Positions 34,030 to 42,878 of a DNA stretch of 64,000 bases are shown here, one piece after another. The position numbers were made by a program, and so were the translations under genes. Origin of the DNA: a bacterium (lineage in GTDB: Bacteria > Bacillota > Clostridia > Oscillospirales > Acutalibacteraceae); the NCBI GenBank assembly GCA_022774755.1, contig JALFLK010000017.1, positions 1 to 64,000 on the forward strand. The letters are read 5' to 3'. How positions within the stretch are numbered: the first letter of the stretch is position 1; each line of letters starts with the position of its first letter. A model generated the notes under the pieces. The model searched no databases, had not been told where the DNA came from, and saw nothing but the letters and a program-made list of their open reading frames with translations.

Positions 34030-35178
34030 TTATTTTACCGCAGATAGTACAAATTCTCGTGCGGATTTGTCGGCTTGCAGCACCTGTGCAAGGGTATCCG
34101 CCTTTGTAACAGCTACATTTTCAAGCGCATTTTCTACTAAATCGCCGATTTGTAAAAATTTAATTCTATCTTCTCTGAACAGTCTGTTTGCGGTTTCGTT
34201 TGCACCGTTTACAATCGCAGGCGCAGTACCACCGATTTTAAGGGCTTTTTTGCAAAGGGACATACACTTAAATGTGTCGTAATCGGGCTTTGAAAAGCTT
34301 AAATTTTCAACTTGGGATAAATCAAGCTCCCCTGTCGGAGATTCAAAGCGACCCGGATAAGTCAGCGCATACTGAATAGGAATACGCATATCGGGAAGTC
34401 CCAGCTGTGCTATAACGGAATTGTCACGGTACATTATCATTGAATGAACTATACTTTCTCTGTGGACAACAACGTCAATTTGGTCGGCGTCAACTCCGAA
34501 AAGCCAGTACGCCTCTATAATCTCAAGTCCTTTGTTCATCATTGTAGCAGAGTCTATGGTTATTTTTGCACCCATACTCCAATTTGGATGATTAAGCGCC
34601 TGAGCAAGGGTTACATTTTCAAGTTCACTTTTAGTTTTGCCGAAAAATGGACCGCCTGAGGCTGTCAGGATAATTTTTTTGAGAGATTTTTCATCGGGTC
34701 TGCCCTGCAGGCACTGAAAAACTGCAGAATGTTCACTATCCACAGGATAAAGATGAACGCCGTTTTTTGTCACTGCGTTCATTACAAGAGAGCCTCCTGC
34801 CACCAATGTTTCTTTGTTGGCTAGGGCAATATTCTTTTTTGCTTCAACTGCACGCAAAGTAGGCTCAAGACCTACCATTCCTACAAGTGCGTTCAGTACA
34901 ATGTCGGCGCTGTCAATTTCAGCGGCGCTGATAAGTCCCTTCATACCTGACATTACACAGGTTTTTGTATCTTTAATTCTTTCTTTCAGCTTTTGCGCTT
35001 GTTCTTCAAGAAATACAACCGCAAGCTTCGGTCTGAATTTTCTGATTTGTTTTTCCAGAAGGTCAATGTTTGAGTATGCCGTCAGCGCACAAACGCTGAT
35101 ATGCAGCTTTTCTGCCACATCAAGGGTTTGGGTTCCGATGGAGCCCGTTGAGCCTAACACAGAAATTGAATTAACCAT
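34030..35178 (-). CDS. dxr: 1-deoxy-D-xylulose 5-phosphate reductoisomerase
   Basis: A 382-residue NADPH-dependent enzyme making MEP, the second step of the MEP pathway. The Rossmann start SVLGSTGSIGTQTLD, the metal-binding PVDSEHSAVFQCLQG, the catalytic-loop ASGGPF, and NHPNWSMGAKITIDSATMMN are complete. It lies between cdsA (seven bases upstream) and rseP. Confidence 0.97.
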   Translation of the reverse strand: MVNSISVLGSTGSIGTQTLDVAEKLHISVCALTAYSNIDLLEKQIRKFRPKLAVVFLEEQAQKLKERIKDTKTCVMSGMKGLISAAEIDSADIVLNALVGMVGLEPTLRAVEAKKNIALANKETLVAGGSLVMNAVTKNGVHLYPVDSEHSAVFQCLQGRPDEKSLKKIILTASGGPFFGKTKSELENVTLAQALNHPNWSMGAKITIDSATMMNKGLEIIEAYWLFGVDADQIDVVVHRESIVHSMIMYRDNSVIAQLGLPDMRIPIQYALTYPGRFESPTGELDLSQVENLSFSKPDYDTFKCMSLCKKALKIGGTAPAIVNGANETANRLFREDRIKFLQIGDLVENALENVAVTKADTLAQVLQADKSAREFVLSAVK

Positions 35179-35185
35179 AAAAACC

Positions 35186-36013
35186 TCACATTATCACGGG
35201 AATAAGCTGATGAACGATAAGGAAAAGAGGACAGGTGAAAATCACGCTGTCGCACCTGTCTAACATTCCTCCGTGACCGGGAAAAATCGAGCCGTAGTCT
35301 TTGATTCCGCAATGGCGTTTTATAAGAGAAAAGCTAAGGTCGCCGATTACGGAAATTACGGAATCAAGAACGCCTATTATCAAAAGAGCCAAGTAATTTA
35401 TATATGCGTCCGGGAAAATAAAGGTTTTGAATATATATCCTACAAGAAGTGACGCAATAATGCTGAATAGCGCTCCGCCTGCAAAACCCTCTACGGTCTT
35501 TTTTGGACTTATTTTAGGGCACAGCTTATGTTTGCCGAAAAATGTTCCTGCAAAATATGCTCCTGCGTCCGCCATCCACGGAATCGCAAGGCATGCCGCA
35601 AAGAAAAAAGAATTATAAGCAGGATTTACAGCATTGAGATAAGTAAGGCAGGACATTCCGAAAGCAATTACGAAAGAGCCCGAAAGAGCAAACGACAGGC
35701 TGTCATAATGAAGCTTATCGTTATTCAGCATCAGAATCGAAAACATTACAAGAATATAAAGTGCAATAGGAAGATAAAAAAACGGCGTAAATGAAAACAA
35801 AGGCATTGCAACGGAAAATATAACAGAGGGAACCGATATAAGCAGATTTTGATGAAGCTTTTTGGCTGTAAGCAGTTCAACAGTCATCATTCCCGTTGCC
35901 AGAGAAATAAGTGCGTTGATTATCCAGAAGCTCCTTGTGCCGAAAAGTAAAATCAGCACCAAAAGAGGTATCCCTATTACAGCTGTTATTATCCTTGTTT
36001 TCATAGATGCCAT
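35186..36013 (-). CDS. cdsA: Phosphatidate cytidylyltransferase
   Basis: A 275-residue integral membrane enzyme making CDP-diacylglycerol from phosphatidate and CTP, the branch point for phospholipids. Seven or eight hydrophobic segments are present and the CDP-DAG synthase signature near the end is clear (VISVIGDLSFSLIKRHCGIKD followed by FPGHGGMLDRCDS). Sits between uppS and dxr. Confidence 0.95.
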   Translation of the reverse strand: MASMKTRIITAVIGIPLLVLILLFGTRSFWIINALISLATGMMTVELLTAKKLHQNLLISVPSVIFSVAMPLFSFTPFFYLPIALYILVMFSILMLNNDKLHYDSLSFALSGSFVIAFGMSCLTYLNAVNPAYNSFFFAACLAIPWMADAGAYFAGTFFGKHKLCPKISPKKTVEGFAGGALFSIIASLLVGYIFKTFIFPDAYINYLALLIIGVLDSVISVIGDLSFSLIKRHCGIKDYGSIFPGHGGMLDRCDSVIFTCPLFLIVHQLIPVIM

Positions 36014-36030
36014 AATTTATTCAACCTTTT

Positions 36031-36768
36031 CTAAACCCCGCCGAAACGGCGGTTTCTTTTTGAGTAAATTTCCAAAGCGTGATCCATATCGTTGGGAGTA
36101 AAATCAGGCCAAAGCTTATTCATTATAACAAATTCGGAATAAGCACACTGCCACAAAAGAAAATTGGAAATTCGATATTCTCCGCTTGGGCGGATAATAA
36201 GGTCAGGGTCAGGCTGACCGCAGGTGTAAAGCCGTGATGACACGGTATCCTCAGATATTGAGTCAATGTTAATTATTCCCTTTTGAACATCACCTGATAT
36301 TGACTTTACGGCACGAACTATCTCATCTCGGCTGCCGTAATTCATGGCAATATTAAGCACCATACCGTCCCTGTCCTTGGAGCTTTCTTCGTTTTCAATC
36401 ATAAGAGCCCGCAAATCTTCGGAAAAAGGCGCTTTATCGCCGATAAATCTGACAACGATACTGTCGTCCTTAAAATCCGACAGCGCCTCCTCCAGATAAG
36501 ACTTAAACAGCTTCATAAGGGAGTCGACCTCGTCGCCGGGGCGCCTCCAGTTTTCTGTGGAAAAGGCATAAACGGTGAGATACTTTATTCCGATATCGCT
36601 GCAATAGCGGGTGATCTTACGGAAAGTCTGTGCGCCTGCACGGTGGCCTGCGCTTCGGGGCAGATGGCGTTTTTTTGCCCACCTGCCGTTGCCGTCCATA
36701 ATGATGCCCACATGCTGAGGAAGTACAAAATCAAACTCTTTTGTCTTATTTTTTTTGAACAAAGACAT
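36031..36768 (-). CDS. uppS: Isoprenyl transferase (undecaprenyl diphosphate synthase)
   Basis: A 245-residue cis-prenyltransferase that makes the C55 lipid carrier for peptidoglycan. The pyrophosphate-binding HVGIIMDGNGRWAKKR with the catalytic aspartate, the YLTVYAFSTENW segment and DPDLIIRPSGEYRISNFLLW are intact. It uses the isoprenoid units produced by dxr and ispG in the same operon. Only one base separates it from frr. Confidence 0.96.
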   Translation of the reverse strand: MSLFKKNKTKEFDFVLPQHVGIIMDGNGRWAKKRHLPRSAGHRAGAQTFRKITRYCSDIGIKYLTVYAFSTENWRRPGDEVDSLMKLFKSYLEEALSDFKDDSIVVRFIGDKAPFSEDLRALMIENEESSKDRDGMVLNIAMNYGSRDEIVRAVKSISGDVQKGIINIDSISEDTVSSRLYTCGQPDPDLIIRPSGEYRISNFLLWQCAYSEFVIMNKLWPDFTPNDMDHALEIYSKRNRRFGGV

Positions 36769-36769
36769 T

Positions 36770-37324
36770 TTATATCTCCATTATTTCCTTTTGCTTTGCT
36801 GACGAAAGCTCATCGGTCTTTTTAACAAACTTATCTGTCAAATCCTGAGTCTTCTTTTCTGCCTGTTTAAGGTCGTCTTCCGTAAGCTCGCCGTCCTTTT
36901 TCATAGCCTTAAGCTTTTCCATACACTCACGGCGTACATTTCGAATCTGTACCTTTGTTTCTTCGGCAAGCTTTGAAATATCTTTTACAATTTCTTTACG
37001 CCTGTCTTCTGTCAGCGGCGGAAAGATAATTCTGAGGATTTTACCGTCATTCTGAGGGTTAATTCCCAAATCGGAGGTTTGGATTGCCCTCTCGATATCC
37101 CTGATAACGGAAGCGTCCCAGGGCTGAATTGTCAGTGTCCTTGCCTCTGCTACGGAAATGGATGCAACCTGGCTTATCGGCGTAGGAGTTCCGTAGTAAT
37201 CTATTTTAATTTTTTCTAAAAGGGCAGGATTTGCTCTGCCTGCTCTTATTTGAGAATATTCATCAACAAGATGGTCTATTCTTCTCTGCATACGCTGGGA
37301 AGTTTTTGTTAATTGTTCTTGCAT
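36770..37324 (-). CDS. frr: Ribosome recycling factor
   Basis: A 184-residue three-helix-bundle protein that splits post-termination ribosomes together with EF-G. The sequence carries the family marks VDEYSQIRAGRANPALLEKI, YYGTPTPISQVA and LTEDRRKEIVKDI. Standard length. It lies between pyrH and uppS as in most Firmicutes. Confidence 0.97.
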   Translation of the reverse strand: MQEQLTKTSQRMQRRIDHLVDEYSQIRAGRANPALLEKIKIDYYGTPTPISQVASISVAEARTLTIQPWDASVIRDIERAIQTSDLGINPQNDGKILRIIFPPLTEDRRKEIVKDISKLAEETKVQIRNVRRECMEKLKAMKKDGELTEDDLKQAEKKTQDLTDKFVKKTDELSSAKQKEIMEI

Positions 37325-37340
37325 AAAGGGGCCTCCTTAA

Positions 37341-38057
37341 TCAATTTTCGTTTTCATTAACCAGGGTGCCGATATTTTCGCCCACGGCAGCCCTGTAAAT
37401 GTTCTCGGGGTCTTCAATGCTGAATACAACAATCGGTATGTTGTTATCTTTACAAAGGGATGCGGCCGTGCTGTCCATTACGGCTAAATCCTTATTCAGC
37501 ACATCGTGGAAAGAAACGGAATCGTACCTTACTGCATCGGGGTTCTTCTTGGGGTCGGAATCATAAACGCCGTCAACCATTGTTGCCTTAAGGATAATAT
37601 CAGCCTCAATTTCAGCGGCACGCAGTGAAGCCGCCGTATCGGTGCTGAAATACGGGTTGCCTGTTCCGCAGCCGAAGATTACTACTCTTCCCTTTTCAAG
37701 ATGGCGGATTGCCTTGCCTCTGATATAAGGCTCTGCAACCTGGCGCATGGAAATTGCAGTCTGAACACGAACATCAACGCCGATTTGCTCCAAAGCGTCT
37801 GCCACGCCTAAGGCGTTAATCGTTGTTGCAAGCATTCCCATATGGTCGGCTCTTGTTCTGTCCATATTGCCGGAGCTTCTTCCTCGCCAAAAGTTGCCGC
37901 CGCCTACAACGATTGCTACCTGTATGCCTGATTCTACGCATTTTTTAATTGGCTTGCAGAATTCAAGAACAGTGTCAAAATCTATTCCGCTTTTTTGCTT
38001 TCCTGCCAAAGCTTCTCCGGAAAGTTTAAGTAAAATTCGCTTGTATTTTGGTTTCAT
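37341..38057 (-). CDS. pyrH: UMP kinase
   Basis: About 238 residues. It phosphorylates UMP to UDP; amino-acid-kinase fold with [35 protein letters not shown] and [17 protein letters not shown]. The ATG at 38057 is preferred (GGAG eight bases upstream); the reading extends to 38066 without a better site. First gene of a nine-gene operon, directly behind a good promoter. Confidence 0.96.
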   Translation of the reverse strand: MKPKYKRILLKLSGEALAGKQKSGIDFDTVLEFCKPIKKCVESGIQVAIVVGGGNFWRGRSSGNMDRTRADHMGMLATTINALGVADALEQIGVDVRVQTAISMRQVAEPYIRGKAIRHLEKGRVVIFGCGTGNPYFSTDTAASLRAAEIEADIILKATMVDGVYDSDPKKNPDAVRYDSVSFHDVLNKDLAVMDSTAASLCKDNNIPIVVFSIEDPENIYRAAVGENIGTLVNENEN

Positions 38058-38092
38058 ACGCAACACTCCACGATAATTTTATAGTTGATATA

Positions 38093-38121
38093 ATAATACA
38101 CTTTTTTTATTGTTTTGTAAA
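38093..38121 (-). promoter_or_regulatory. Promoter of the pyrH-polC operon
   Basis: Minus strand TTTACA (38121-38116), 17-base spacer with an A-run, TATTAT (38098-38093), about 36 bases before pyrH. Confidence 0.78.
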
Positions 38122-38325
38122 GGAAAAGAACAATATTTATTTGTAATATAATGCTTATTTAATAAGCATTAACATAACAACGGTAGTTAATAAAAATACA
38201 TTGGGGAGGTTTTTATTAAAATCTGACAATTTTAGTTTTAAATAGTGTTTTACAAACCGGTTTTTCATCCTGCCCGGAAAACAAAATCGGTTTCTATAAA
38301 TTATTTATTCATATAACAATAAAAT

Positions 38326-38366
38326 AAAACCCGACATACCTCATTTTTGAAGTATCGTCGGGTTTT
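38326..38366. terminator. Terminator downstream of the YARHG lipoprotein gene
   Basis: AAAACCCGAC pairs with GTCGGGTTTT; inner bases ATAC/GTAT extend the stem. Symmetrical ends make it usable on both strands. Confidence 0.85.
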
Positions 38367-38413
38367 AGGGTAAAAATCATTCAGAAATATTTTTAAATAA
38401 TAATGATAACCTA

Positions 38414-39259
38414 TTAAACATAACCTGACCCATGACACAGTGTACAGTGCTTTGTGCCTTTTCCATTACAAGAATAACATTTTTCTGTAACATAATAAGA
38501 ACCGTCGCCGCCGCCGGGGGCTAAGTCGATAGAGTACTCTTTATGGCTAAGTTTTCCTATTCCGTTACACACGGTGCAAGGAGTATGGCCTGCTCCGTTG
38601 CACCTTGGACAAAGATTTTTTACTTTCGGTGCCGGGGTATAGTAATCATAATAGTAGTAATTATTATTGTTATTATAATTGTTATTATTATTTGTGTTTG
38701 AATTTGAAGACGAATTTTTGCTGTTTTTATTTGATTTGTCAGAAGTCTTGCTGCTATAATTCTCTTCGTAATCCGCAATAAATTTTACGTTATACTTTTC
38801 AACACTATTCAAAACACTTTCTGAAAAATCTTCAGGCTCAATAGTGCCCTTGTACCAGTGGGTCATATTAAAATATTCCTGAATATAGTCAGTATTGAAT
38901 TTCCGGCCGTGACGAGCATAAATTTCATTTCTTGCAAGTACAAGCTGTTTTTCACCAAAAGGCTTAAGGTCACTTTCCTGAAGTTTCTTTTTATCACTGT
39001 CAGGCAAAAGATATTCCACAGATGATACAGTTTCGGAAACCTCTTCAGAGGTATTTGAAGAGGCAGAATCTGCATCGACTGATTTTTCCGTTGGCTTTTC
39101 TGTGGCAGGTTCGTTGGTTGTGGGCTCTGCAGTTACAGCTTCTGTGGTGTCGTTTTGGGGAGACAGTGAATCATCGGATTTACCGGCAGCCGTGGTACAG
39201 CCTGTTACAAATAACAGGAACATAAGCAGGGTTAGCAATAAAGATACAATTTTTTTCAT
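38414..39259 (-). CDS. YARHG-domain lipoprotein with DnaJ-like zinc-finger repeats
   Basis: A 281-residue lipoprotein: signal peptide and lipobox FVTGC (Cys21), a Thr/Glu-rich linker, a YARHG domain (LVLARNEIYARHGRKF with the typical downstream W-Y segment) thought to bind cell-wall material, an Asn/Tyr-rich low-complexity stretch, and three CxxCxGxG-type units at the end (CPRCNGAGH/CTVCNGIG, CYSCNGKG, CTLCHGSG) like the DnaJ zinc centre. The zinc part outside the membrane is unusual; its partner is unknown. Own promoter and terminator. Confidence 0.85.
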   Translation of the reverse strand: MKKIVSLLLTLLMFLLFVTGCTTAAGKSDDSLSPQNDTTEAVTAEPTTNEPATEKPTEKSVDADSASSNTSEEVSETVSSVEYLLPDSDKKKLQESDLKPFGEKQLVLARNEIYARHGRKFNTDYIQEYFNMTHWYKGTIEPEDFSESVLNSVEKYNVKFIADYEENYSSKTSDKSNKNSKNSSSNSNTNNNNNYNNNNNYYYYDYYTPAPKVKNLCPRCNGAGHTPCTVCNGIGKLSHKEYSIDLAPGGGDGSYYVTEKCYSCNGKGTKHCTLCHGSGYV

Positions 39260-39306
39260 TTTTAAAATTCCCTTCGAAAAAAAAGTGTCATGTGTCTTAT
39301 AAGTTC

Positions 39307-39335
39307 ATTGTAACTATATAAATTATTGTTGTCAA
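39307..39335 (-). promoter_or_regulatory. Promoter of the YARHG lipoprotein gene
   Basis: Minus strand TTGACA (39335-39330), 17-base spacer, TACAAT (39312-39307), about 48 bases before the start at 39259. TTGACA is also part of a TGTCAATTGACA palindrome. Confidence 0.78.
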
Positions 39336-39447
39336 TTGACAGAAAGTAGAAATATTTATTGATAATTTGTATATTATCACTGTAAAATCATTGTAACATT
39401 TCTGTTGTTTACAACAACGGTTTGAACAAATTTTGCTTAGATAGAAA

Positions 39448-39475
39448 AAGACGGCAGATTTACTGCCGTCTTATA
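39448..39475 (-). terminator. Terminator of rpsB-tsf
   Basis: AAGACGGCAG/CTGCCGTCTT with a five-base loop and a T-run on the minus strand. Confidence 0.88.
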
Positions 39476-39509
39476 AAAAATCAATTTTAAGTACCAAATT
39501 TTGTCTAAA

Positions 39510-40418
39510 TTATTTTACCATGCTTGCAACTTCTGCTGCAAAGTCGTCCTGGCGCTTTTCGATTCCCTCGCCCTTTTCAAAGCGAACGAACTTTGTAATC
39601 TTAATTGAACCGCCAAGCTCCTTGGCTGTGTTATTGGTGTACTGCTGAATATTAACCTTGTTGTCCTTAACGAACTCCTGGTCTAAGAGGCAGTTTTCTT
39701 TAAAGAACTTGCCGATTTTACCCATAACGATTTTGTCGGCAATAGCCTCGGGCTTGCCCTCGTTGATAACCAACTGGCGCATAACCTCTTTTTCGTGGTC
39801 AATTACATCAGCGGGAACCTCGCTCTCGCAGAGATAAGGTGTGTTAAGAGCGGCAATCTGCATTGCAACATCCTTGCCGTATGCCTCAAAGCCGTCCTTA
39901 TCAGCGCAGTCGGTGTCAAAATTAACAAGAACACCGATTTTTCCGCCTGCGTGAACATAAGCTACGCAAACGCCGTCAAGACGCTCGAATCTTCTTATCT
40001 GAATATTCTCGCCGATTGTAAGAACCTTCTCCTGGAGAAGCTCGGCAACTGTCATATCTGTTCCCTCTGCCTTTAATGCAAGGAGAGCCTCAACATCGGC
40101 AGGGTTCTGATTCATTACTGTCAAAGCGCAGGTTTTTACAAACTCCTGGAAATCAGCATTCTTTGCAACAAAGTCTGTTTCTGCGTTTACTTCAATAACG
40201 ACGCCGGCTGTTTTGTCGTCATTTGTGCAAGCGTATGCAATACCCTCGGCAGCCACTCTGCTTGCTTTTTTTGCCTGCTTTGCAAGACCCTGCTCACGCA
40301 AGAAGTCAAGAGCCTTGTCCATATCGCCGTCTGCGTTTGTAAGAGCTTTCTTACAGTCCATCATACCGCAGCCTGTTTTTTCTCTTAAAGCTTTAACATC
40401 CTGTGCTGTAAAATTCAT
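39510..40418 (-). CDS. tsf: Elongation factor Ts
   Basis: A 302-residue nucleotide-exchange factor for EF-Tu. The N-terminal UBA-like domain DVKALREKTGCGMMDCKKAL and the core EVNAETDFVAKN (contacts EF-Tu) are plain. It follows rpsB by 39 bases in the usual order and ends at a terminator. Confidence 0.97.
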   Translation of the reverse strand: MNFTAQDVKALREKTGCGMMDCKKALTNADGDMDKALDFLREQGLAKQAKKASRVAAEGIAYACTNDDKTAGVVIEVNAETDFVAKNADFQEFVKTCALTVMNQNPADVEALLALKAEGTDMTVAELLQEKVLTIGENIQIRRFERLDGVCVAYVHAGGKIGVLVNFDTDCADKDGFEAYGKDVAMQIAALNTPYLCESEVPADVIDHEKEVMRQLVINEGKPEAIADKIVMGKIGKFFKENCLLDQEFVKDNKVNIQQYTNNTAKELGGSIKITKFVRFEKGEGIEKRQDDFAAEVASMVK

Positions 40419-40457
40419 TTATATCAAACCTTTCGTAATATTCGTAATAATTTTAAA

Positions 40458-41207
40458 TTATTCTTCTGACTCTTCAGCCTCTGCTTCTTCAGCTTCTTCG
40501 TTATCCTTTGCAGCTGCACCGACCTGACCTTCTCTGCCCTCGATAATTGCATCAGCCATTGCACCGGCAATAAGCTTTACGGCACGGATAGCGTCATCGT
40601 TGCCGGGAATTACATAGTCAATCTCGTCAGGATCGCAGTTTGTATCAACAATGGCAACAACGGGAATACCAAGCTTTTTAGCCTCTGATACTGCGATTCT
40701 TTCTTTTCTCGGGTCAACTATAAAGAGTGCGCCGGGCATCTCTTTCATATCTTTAATACCGCCCATAAATTTCTCAAGCTTTTCAATCTCAAGGTTAAGC
40801 TTGATAACTTCCTTTTTGGGAAGAAGGTCGAAAGTTCCGTCCTCCTGCATTGTGCGGAGTTGTTTTAAGCGGGCAATTCTTCTGCGGATTGTTGTGAAGT
40901 TTGTAAGCATACCGCCCAGCCATCTTGCGTTTACATAGAAAGCCTCTGCACGCTCTGCCTCTTCCTTAACGGAATCCTGAGCCTGCTTTTTGGTTCCTAC
41001 AAAAAGAACATTCTTTCCTTCTGCGGAAATCTCTTTTACAAAATTGTAAGCTTCTTCAAGCTTCTTTACTGTCTTCTGAAGGTCGATAATGTAAATTCCG
41101 TTACGCTCGGTAAAGATGTACTCTGCCATTTTAGGGTTCCATCTTCTTGTCTGGTGTCCGAAGTGAACGCCTGCCTCCAAAAGCTGTTTCATGGATACTA
41201 CTGCCAT
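40458..41207 (-). CDS. rpsB: Ribosomal protein S2
   Basis: A 249-residue small-subunit protein. Marks are [32 protein letters not shown] and [20 protein letters not shown]. The C-terminal tail is acidic ([13 protein letters not shown]). A strong AAGGAGG precedes the start, with a leader of about 100 bases that may carry autoregulation. Confidence 0.97.
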   Translation of the reverse strand: MAVVSMKQLLEAGVHFGHQTRRWNPKMAEYIFTERNGIYIIDLQKTVKKLEEAYNFVKEISAEGKNVLFVGTKKQAQDSVKEEAERAEAFYVNARWLGGMLTNFTTIRRRIARLKQLRTMQEDGTFDLLPKKEVIKLNLEIEKLEKFMGGIKDMKEMPGALFIVDPRKERIAVSEAKKLGIPVVAIVDTNCDPDEIDYVIPGNDDAIRAVKLIAGAMADAIIEGREGQVGAAAKDNEEAEEAEAEESEE

Positions 41208-41304
41208 TTTTATTTCCTCCTTAGGTTAAAACCTCCGCCGTGCTTGTGATTTTACCGCTTTACAAATAAATTTGCACCTGTGCGATAAGCCTCGGCGTGC
41301 GAAA

Positions 41305-41342
41305 TGCGAATATAGTATATCATATTCGCAAAAAAAAATCAA
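41305..41342 (-). promoter_or_regulatory. rpsB-tsf promoter with inverted repeat
   Basis: Minus strand TTGATT (41342-41337), 17-base spacer, TATACT (41319-41314). A perfect 9-bp inverted repeat TGCGAATAT/ATATTCGCA (41305-41313 and 41322-41330) surrounds the -10 box. The -35 box lies within the terminator of the gene upstream. Confidence 0.7.
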
Positions 41343-41362
41343 GCACAAATGTGCTTGATTTT
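41335..41362 (-). terminator. Terminator of the SleB-like gene
   Basis: AAAATCAAGCAC/GTGCTTGATTTT with a four-base loop, 31 bases past the stop. It overlaps the rpsB promoter. Confidence 0.85.
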
Positions 41363-41392
41363 AAAAATAGTTTATTTTTTTAATTTACCGTA

Positions 41393-42235
41393 TCAGTCAA
41401 AGAACTTAACGTTTCCATACTGTACTACGAAATTCTGACTTTCGTGCCATGAGCTGTCGCATACCGAAACAGCGTAAAAATACAAAATTCTGTGCTGAAC
41501 TGCAATTCCGTTGCTGTCAAATATGTAGCTTACTGCGTCAACAGCGGCGCTGTTAGGGGTAATGTTGGTCTGAGCGGTGTAGCCGTAGCGTGAGATAACA
41601 TCTTTTACGGAGGATATACCCTCAAGAATCATTGTGTCTCTTACTGCCTGGGCAATAAGTGCACAGCCGGTAAATCCCATTGAACCGGCCTCGCCCATAA
41701 CAAGCCTTTCAAGAAGGTCTCTGTCTTCGGCAGAAAGTGAAATGCTTCCGGGACAATAGCTGTAATCGGGATTGCTTATTGAAAGCAACGCATTGCTGTG
41801 GGAAACGCTGTCGTACACATAAGAAATAATCGAAGATGATGTTGTTTCTTCTTCAGTCTCGGCGGTTTCTTCGGTTTCCGGCTCGTCTGCGGTTGTTTCT
41901 TCGGTTTCCTCGGGCTCGGTACTCTCCGGCTCGGTTACGGGCTCCGTTGCTGCTTCAAGTGCAGGCTCCTGAGGAACCTCGGTACGGCAGTTTTCGGAGA
42001 TAACATCGGAGAAATCCTTTAAATCGCCTACGCTCAAAGCAGTAGCCTTTTTTATTTCGATAGCTTCAACGTTGGGAGCCATAGAAGCACTCGGAACCAA
42101 AAAAGCCGCTGCGGCAATAAGGAAACAAAGCGCAAAGGAAGTTACCTTTACATATGTTCTTTTATAAAACGGTGTTTTGCTTGTTGAAGGACGCTTGGCT
42201 GTATGCTGAGCGTGCCTTGCATATCTGCGTTTCAA
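41393..42235 (-). CDS. SleB-type cell wall hydrolase
   Basis: A 280-residue exported protein: basic start, one hydrophobic segment (VTSFALCFLIAAAAFLVPSA), a long Glu/Thr/Pro-rich linker (about residues 88-135) and a C-terminal SleB-like domain with LSAEDRDLLERLVMGEAG (catalytic glutamate in GEAG), GCALIAQAVRDTM and YFYAVS. SleB enzymes are lytic transglycosylases of the spore cortex; the vegetative or sporulation role here is open. The linker would span the wall. Confidence 0.88.
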   Translation of the reverse strand: MKRRYARHAQHTAKRPSTSKTPFYKRTYVKVTSFALCFLIAAAAFLVPSASMAPNVEAIEIKKATALSVGDLKDFSDVISENCRTEVPQEPALEAATEPVTEPESTEPEETEETTADEPETEETAETEEETTSSSIISYVYDSVSHSNALLSISNPDYSYCPGSISLSAEDRDLLERLVMGEAGSMGFTGCALIAQAVRDTMILEGISSVKDVISRYGYTAQTNITPNSAAVDAVSYIFDSNGIAVQHRILYFYAVSVCDSSWHESQNFVVQYGNVKFFD

Positions 42236-42498
42236 AAATTTGTCCTCCCTTGATTTTAGCGTTCAGTCAGAATTGACGAACACACAACTTCATTAGTCGT
42301 AAAATTTTATCAAACACACAATTCGATTGTATTAAAGCACAAAGCTTTTTAAATTGCAAATTTTGAAAACTGCAATTTTATTTCTAATTCAGCATTAAAA
42401 CGGCGTTTTAATTCCTTGTAAAAAAATAGCGTTGTGAATAATAAACAAAATTTAATGTCGATTTTCGTTATTTTGACCTACCACGCCGAAATTTAAAC

Positions 42499-42792
42499 TT
42501 ACCCTTTTTTGCAGAAAAATCCGTGTTTTTCCCTCTTGCGGCAATTAGAGCCGGAAAAGTCCACAAGAATGGTATCTTCACCGATTAAGCGTATATTTTG
42601 CCAGGGAATTATAAAATCCTCTGACCTTCCGAATAAACCGAAAAATTTTGCCCTGCCGAATATTATAAGCGAGCACAGGTCGGCGGTTGCCGTATTTATC
42701 TCTAAATCGTCCACATAGCCGATTCTGTATCCGTTGCGCTGGTTTATAACTTCTTTGCGGCGCAAATTCTGAAATGTGCATCTTCCAGCCAC
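42499..42792 (-). CDS. YlmC/YmxH family sporulation protein
   Basis: A 97-residue PRC-barrel protein: RRKEVINQRNGYRIGYVDDLEI, then ADLCSLIIFG and DFIIPWQNIRLIGEDTILV. This is the YlmC/YmxH family found in all endospore formers and induced in sporulation; biochemical role unknown. The C-terminus is basic and slightly longer than usual. It diverges from degV. Confidence 0.88.
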   Translation of the reverse strand: MAGRCTFQNLRRKEVINQRNGYRIGYVDDLEINTATADLCSLIIFGRAKFFGLFGRSEDFIIPWQNIRLIGEDTILVDFSGSNCRKREKHGFFCKKG

Positions 42793-42807
42793 AATAAACC
42801 TCCTTTG

Positions 42808-42836
42808 TTGACTTTTATAATCATCTTTGCTAATAT
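42808..42836 (+). promoter_or_regulatory. degV promoter
   Basis: TTGACT at 42808-42813, 17-base spacer, TAATAT at 42831-42836, with the start codon at 42879 behind TGGAGG. Confidence 0.7.
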
Positions 42837-42878
42837 TTATATGCGGTATTTTATATCTATATTACTGGAGGTATTTGT

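Larger units (their letters stand above)
38067..38413. other. Intergenic stretch between pyrH and the YARHG lipoprotein gene
   Basis: No gene is supported. It holds the pyrH promoter, a perfect 21-base palindrome AATGCTTATT-T-AATAAGCATT at 38150-38170, a ribosome-site-like TGGGGAGG near 38200 with no start after it, and the terminator at 38326. Confidence 0.65.
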
